A stretch of DNA of 8,478 nt from Hydrogenophaga sp. (GTDB lineage: Bacteria > Pseudomonadota > Gammaproteobacteria > Burkholderiales > Burkholderiaceae_C), in contig JAGXRS010000005.1 of NCBI GenBank assembly GCA_018335615.1, positions 1 to 8,478 on the forward strand. The letters are read 5' to 3'. The translations under genes were made by a program, and so were the position numbers. The notes below the pieces were generated by a model that worked only from the letters and a program-made list of their open reading frames with translations, was not told the origin of the DNA and did not search any database. The first letter of the stretch is position 1, and each line of letters begins with the position of its first letter. Positions 6,404-8,478 of the stretch are shown piece by piece.

Positions 6404-6599
6404 CGTGACGACACATGCCCCCAACCGCGAGCATCTCCTGCCTGGGCCAGGTCACCGGGACAAACGGGCCTGGTGCTGGCGCCCCGAAGACGGTGAGCTG
6501 TCGCCCATGAGCCATGGCGCCGAGGTCTTGTCGCTCAACAGCCCTCGCCGACCCCTGGTCTGGGAACGCGTCGAAGGCCTGCGGGAGCTCGGCGCATGA
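6404..6599 (+). CDS. Possible small hypothetical ORF coupled to the DUF2726 gene
   Basis: A GTG-started reading frame of 64 codons whose TGA stop (6597-6599) overlaps the ATG (6596) of the next gene. Such an ATGA overlap is typical of coupled genes. A modest purine-rich site (AGAGAG) lies just upstream, and third codon positions are mostly G or C. The translation, ending in LVWERVEGLRELGA, matches no family I recognise and has no membrane segment or signal peptide. The same frame is open further upstream to 5988, inside the racemase gene, so the start is uncertain. It could equally be a chance ORF. Confidence 0.22.
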
Positions 6600-7054
6600 C
6601 AGACACACCAATGGTGCTGATGGGCGCGGTCATCTTGGCGGTGATCGTCGTGTTCGCCATTCTGGTCTGGAAAGGCCGCGGTCACCGCTACGAGCCCTGC
6701 CCGATCATGACCCGCAACGAACTGGAGTTTTTTCGCCGCCTGGAAATGGCGCATCCCAACGGCTATGTTTTCCCCCAGGTGTCCATGGCCGCCGTGATGC
6801 GCCCTGTCTCGGGTGACGAGAAGCGGCGCCTGGCGGCGTTTCGTGCGATCAGCCAAAAACGGCTGGACTTCGCGATCTACTCGCGCAGCATGGAGTTGCT
6901 GTGCGTCGTCGAGCTCGACGATCGGACCCACAACCCGCACAAGGATGAGATACGCGACAAGATGCTGGCCACCGCCGGCATCCGGACGATTCGCTGGGAC
7001 TCGCGCCAGAAACCCGATGTGCACGAAATCAAGCGAGCCATCCTGGCCCGTTGA
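6596..7054 (+). CDS. Membrane-anchored DUF2726 protein (PD-(D/E)XK nuclease-like)
   Basis: A 152-residue protein. Residues 7-25 form one hydrophobic segment (VLMGAVILAVIVVFAILVW), followed by basic KGRGHR, so an N-out/C-in single-pass anchor with the body in the cytoplasm is expected. Residues 38-150 resemble DUF2726: TRNELEFFRRL, then RLDFAIYSR with Asp91, VVELDDRTH with Glu107 and Asp109, then RDKMLATAGIRTIRW. The D...ExD pattern, followed by RD and a hydrophobic AGI strand, is like the PD-(D/E)XK/Vsr-type nuclease core reported for this domain. Nuclease activity is not established, and a clean active-site Lys is not obvious because the third position is Asp. The start is ATG 6596 with GGGAG at 6583-6587. 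It is not evidently functionally related to the catabolic genes. The family call is fairly confident; the function is unknown. Confidence 0.82.
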   Translation: MTDTPMVLMGAVILAVIVVFAILVWKGRGHRYEPCPIMTRNELEFFRRLEMAHPNGYVFPQVSMAAVMRPVSGDEKRRLAAFRAISQKRLDFAIYSRSMELLCVVELDDRTHNPHKDEIRDKMLATAGIRTIRWDSRQKPDVHEIKRAILAR

Positions 7055-7240
7055 CGCCTCTATCGGTGTGGCAGGTGCCGGCCTGCGACGGGAAGCCCGG
7101 GTCTCTGACGATCCGGCACCGCTGGAGGCGGGACACACTCGGCTCGCTCCGGCCCAGGGCTTCAGCCAGCGCCGGCACAGCGAAACAGGCGACCCCGTCG
7201 ATGACCCCTGGTCACATCGGGCGGGGTACGACACGACAGC
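7055..7240. other. Intergenic region between convergent genes
   Basis: These 186 bases separate the DUF2726 and cupin stops. An 8-base inverted repeat (GGTGCCGG at 7074-7081 and CCGGCACC at 7113-7120) could fold with a 31-base loop, but there is no T-tract on either strand, so it is not a convincing intrinsic terminator. No ORF here has recognisable features. Confidence 0.4.
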
Positions 7241-7660
7241 CTAGCCCTTGTGCTCGGCGTACACGTAACGCGTCTCGCCGGTTTCGGTGAGCTTGCGCGT
7301 GGCCTGGGCATGGGCGTAGATCCACAGGATCTTCATGGGCTCGGTGGCCGACAAATTGCGGAACCGGTGCGAGAGGTTGGCGGGCAGCCAGGTGGTGTCG
7401 TGCTGCTTGAGCTGCACCGACGCCTGGCCCTCCATGTCCAGCATCGCGTTGCCTTCCAGCAGCATCACGCTCTCTTCGCAGTTGTGGCTGTGGAAGGGAA
7501 TGGCCGCACCGGGCCCGAATTCGGTGATGCCGTTGATGAAGCCCGTGGCGCCGATGTGGGGCGTGACCAGCGGAATGGTGCGGGCACCGCCGCCACGGTC
7601 GTGGCTGGTCAGCTGATCGGGCTTGAGAACGACGGGCGGGTGGTCGGTGGCGGTGGTCAT
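7241..7660 (-). CDS. Single-domain cupin protein
   Basis: A small 139-residue beta-barrel protein with both cupin motifs. Motif 1 gives metal ligands His57, His59 and Glu63 (PFHSHNCEESVMLLEG, fitting HxHx3Ex6G). Motif 2 supplies His98 (WLPANLSHRFRN). A metal (Fe, Mn, Ni or Zn) is therefore expected. Small cupins act as dioxygenases, isomerases, epimerases, decarboxylases or sensors, so no reaction can be assigned. The start, ATG 7660, has AAGGA on the minus strand at 7671-7667 with a 6-base gap; the frame is open upstream into the aldehyde dehydrogenase region, but that extension is a shadow. It lies 31 bases downstream of the dehydrogenase stop on the same strand, so co-transcription is likely and suggests a role in the same small-molecule pathway. 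It converges on the DUF2726 gene. Confidence 0.88.
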   Translation of the reverse strand: MTTATDHPPVVLKPDQLTSHDRGGGARTIPLVTPHIGATGFINGITEFGPGAAIPFHSHNCEESVMLLEGNAMLDMEGQASVQLKQHDTTWLPANLSHRFRNLSATEPMKILWIYAHAQATRKLTETGETRYVYAEHKG

Positions 7661-7691
7661 GTGGGGTCCTTGTGGCAGTTGGATGTCGGCA

Positions 7692-8478
7692 TCAGGCGCG
7701 GGCCGGGCCGGTCCAGACGGTCTTGATGTTGGTGAATTCATGCAGCCCCAGGTGGGCCAGTTCGCGGCCATAGCCGGATTGCTTGGTGCCGCCGAAGGGC
7801 AGGCGCGGGTCGGAGGCCACCATGCCGTTGATGAAGACGGCGCCGGCCTCCACTTGGCGCGACAAGCGGCGCGCACGGTCCAGGTCTTGGGTCCAGATCG
7901 CGGCCCCCAGCCCGAAGGGCGTGTCGTTGGCCACGGCGATGGCCTCTTCGGGCGAGCCCACGCGCAGAATGGCGGCGGCCGGCCCGAAGGTTTCCTCTCG
8001 CGCGGCGGTCATCTGCGGCGTCACATGGTCCAGGATGGTCGGCTCATAGAAGGCGCCGGGGCCGTCCACCGCGCGGCCGCCGATCAAGAGGCGGGCTCCC
8101 TGCGCCAGCGTGGCCTCGACCTGCGCATGCAACTCGTCGCGCAGCGAACGCCGGGCCATCGAACCCATGGTGTTGCCGGCCTGCAGCGGGTCCCCCGTCA
8201 CCAACTGGCGGGCGCCTTCAACGAAGGCATCGCGAAAGCGATCGGCCACCGCATGCTCCACGATGAAGCGCTTGGCCGAGATGCAGCTTTGCCCCGTGTT
8301 GGAAAAGCGCGCCTTCACCGCCACCGCGGCGGCAGCCGCCACGTCGGCGTCGGCCAGCACCACGAAGGGGTCCGAGCCGCCGAGTTCGAGCACCTGTTTC
8401 TTCAAAGCCCGGCCCGCCGCAGCGGCAATGGACCGCCCCACCGGCGTGGAGCCGGTGAAGGTGACGGCCGCGATGCGG
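7692..8478 (-). CDS. Aldehyde dehydrogenase, GabD1/Sad-type semialdehyde dehydrogenase, 5' end outside window
   Basis: The C-terminal 261 residues of an ALDH; the frame stays open through the right edge, so roughly 190-200 N-terminal residues lie beyond the window. Visible features in order: the Rossmann motif FTGSTPVG right at the edge, the general base Glu in LELGGSDP, the nucleophile Cys in NTGQSCISAKRF, EETFGPAAAIL, and the C-terminal block DPRLPFGGTKQSGYGRE followed by HEFTNIKTVW. This C-terminal block and the short tail resemble the GabD1/Sad (YneI) group of succinate- or related semialdehyde dehydrogenases. It is a different branch from the ALDH at 2168-3631. The in-frame GTG at 8441 is internal and not the start. 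It is probably transcribed with the cupin gene 31 bases downstream. Substrate choice among dicarboxylic semialdehydes and simple aldehydes cannot be read from sequence. Confidence 0.92.
   Translation of the reverse strand, partial: RIAAVTFTGSTPVGRSIAAAAGRALKKQVLELGGSDPFVVLADADVAAAAAVAVKARFSNTGQSCISAKRFIVEHAVADRFRDAFVEGARQLVTGDPLQAGNTMGSMARRSLRDELHAQVEATLAQGARLLIGGRAVDGPGAFYEPTILDHVTPQMTAAREETFGPAAAILRVGSPEEAIAVANDTPFGLGAAIWTQDLDRARRLSRQVEAGAVFINGMVASDPRLPFGGTKQSGYGRELAHLGLHEFTNIKTVWTGPARA

Noticed and set aside
7071..7120. GGTGCCGG/CCGGCACC inverted repeat between DUF2726 and cupin genes
   Set aside because: The loop is 31 bases and there is no U-tract on either strand; it cannot be called a terminator.
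8408..8441. GTG at 8441 as the start of the right-hand aldehyde dehydrogenase
   Set aside because: The frame continues upstream with the conserved FTGSTPVG motif to the window edge, so the GTG is an internal valine codon.

Overview
This GC-rich, densely packed bacterial window looks like a chromosomal catabolic region of a betaproteobacterium, probably a Burkholderiales/Comamonadaceae-type organism. That placement is an inference from base composition, codon choice and protein style; no rRNA or marker gene is present to confirm it.

Layout. A TetR-family regulator (8-685, +) converges on an acyl-CoA dehydrogenase (789-1946, -), and the two share a perfectly symmetric terminator hairpin (731-768). 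The dehydrogenase is divergent from a three-gene + strand run: a benzaldehyde-dehydrogenase-like aldehyde dehydrogenase (2168-3631), an enolase-superfamily enzyme of the muconate lactonizing (MLE) subgroup (3714-4889) and an alpha-methylacyl-CoA racemase-like protein (4889-6034, whose start overlaps the preceding stop). Between the divergent genes lies a perfect 30-bp palindrome (2022-2051). Each of its arms carries a TTGACA -35 box for one of the two outward promoters, so one repressor could shut both. The nearby TetR protein is the obvious candidate.

The stretch 6035-6595 has no convincing gene, except possibly a 64-codon ORF coupled to the next gene. That next gene (6596-7054, +) encodes a small membrane-anchored protein with a DUF2726/PD-(D/E)XK nuclease-like domain. 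A two-gene - strand unit closes the window: a GabD1/Sad-type semialdehyde dehydrogenase, cut by the right edge (7692-8478), followed by a single-domain cupin (7241-7660).

How the genes may work together. Aldehyde oxidation, epimerisation of an alpha-methyl acyl-CoA and alpha,beta-desaturation of an acyl-CoA fit stepwise degradation of a methyl-branched or aryl/alkyl carbon source under TetR control. The MLE-subgroup enzyme is the unexplained member: its catalytic residues are intact, but its substrate cannot be read from the sequence. No acyl-CoA ligase, hydratase, thiolase or transporter is visible in the window, so the pathway must be completed elsewhere. The cluster is the best candidate here for undescribed biology. 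I see no CRISPR array, tRNA, rRNA, insertion sequence or phage feature.
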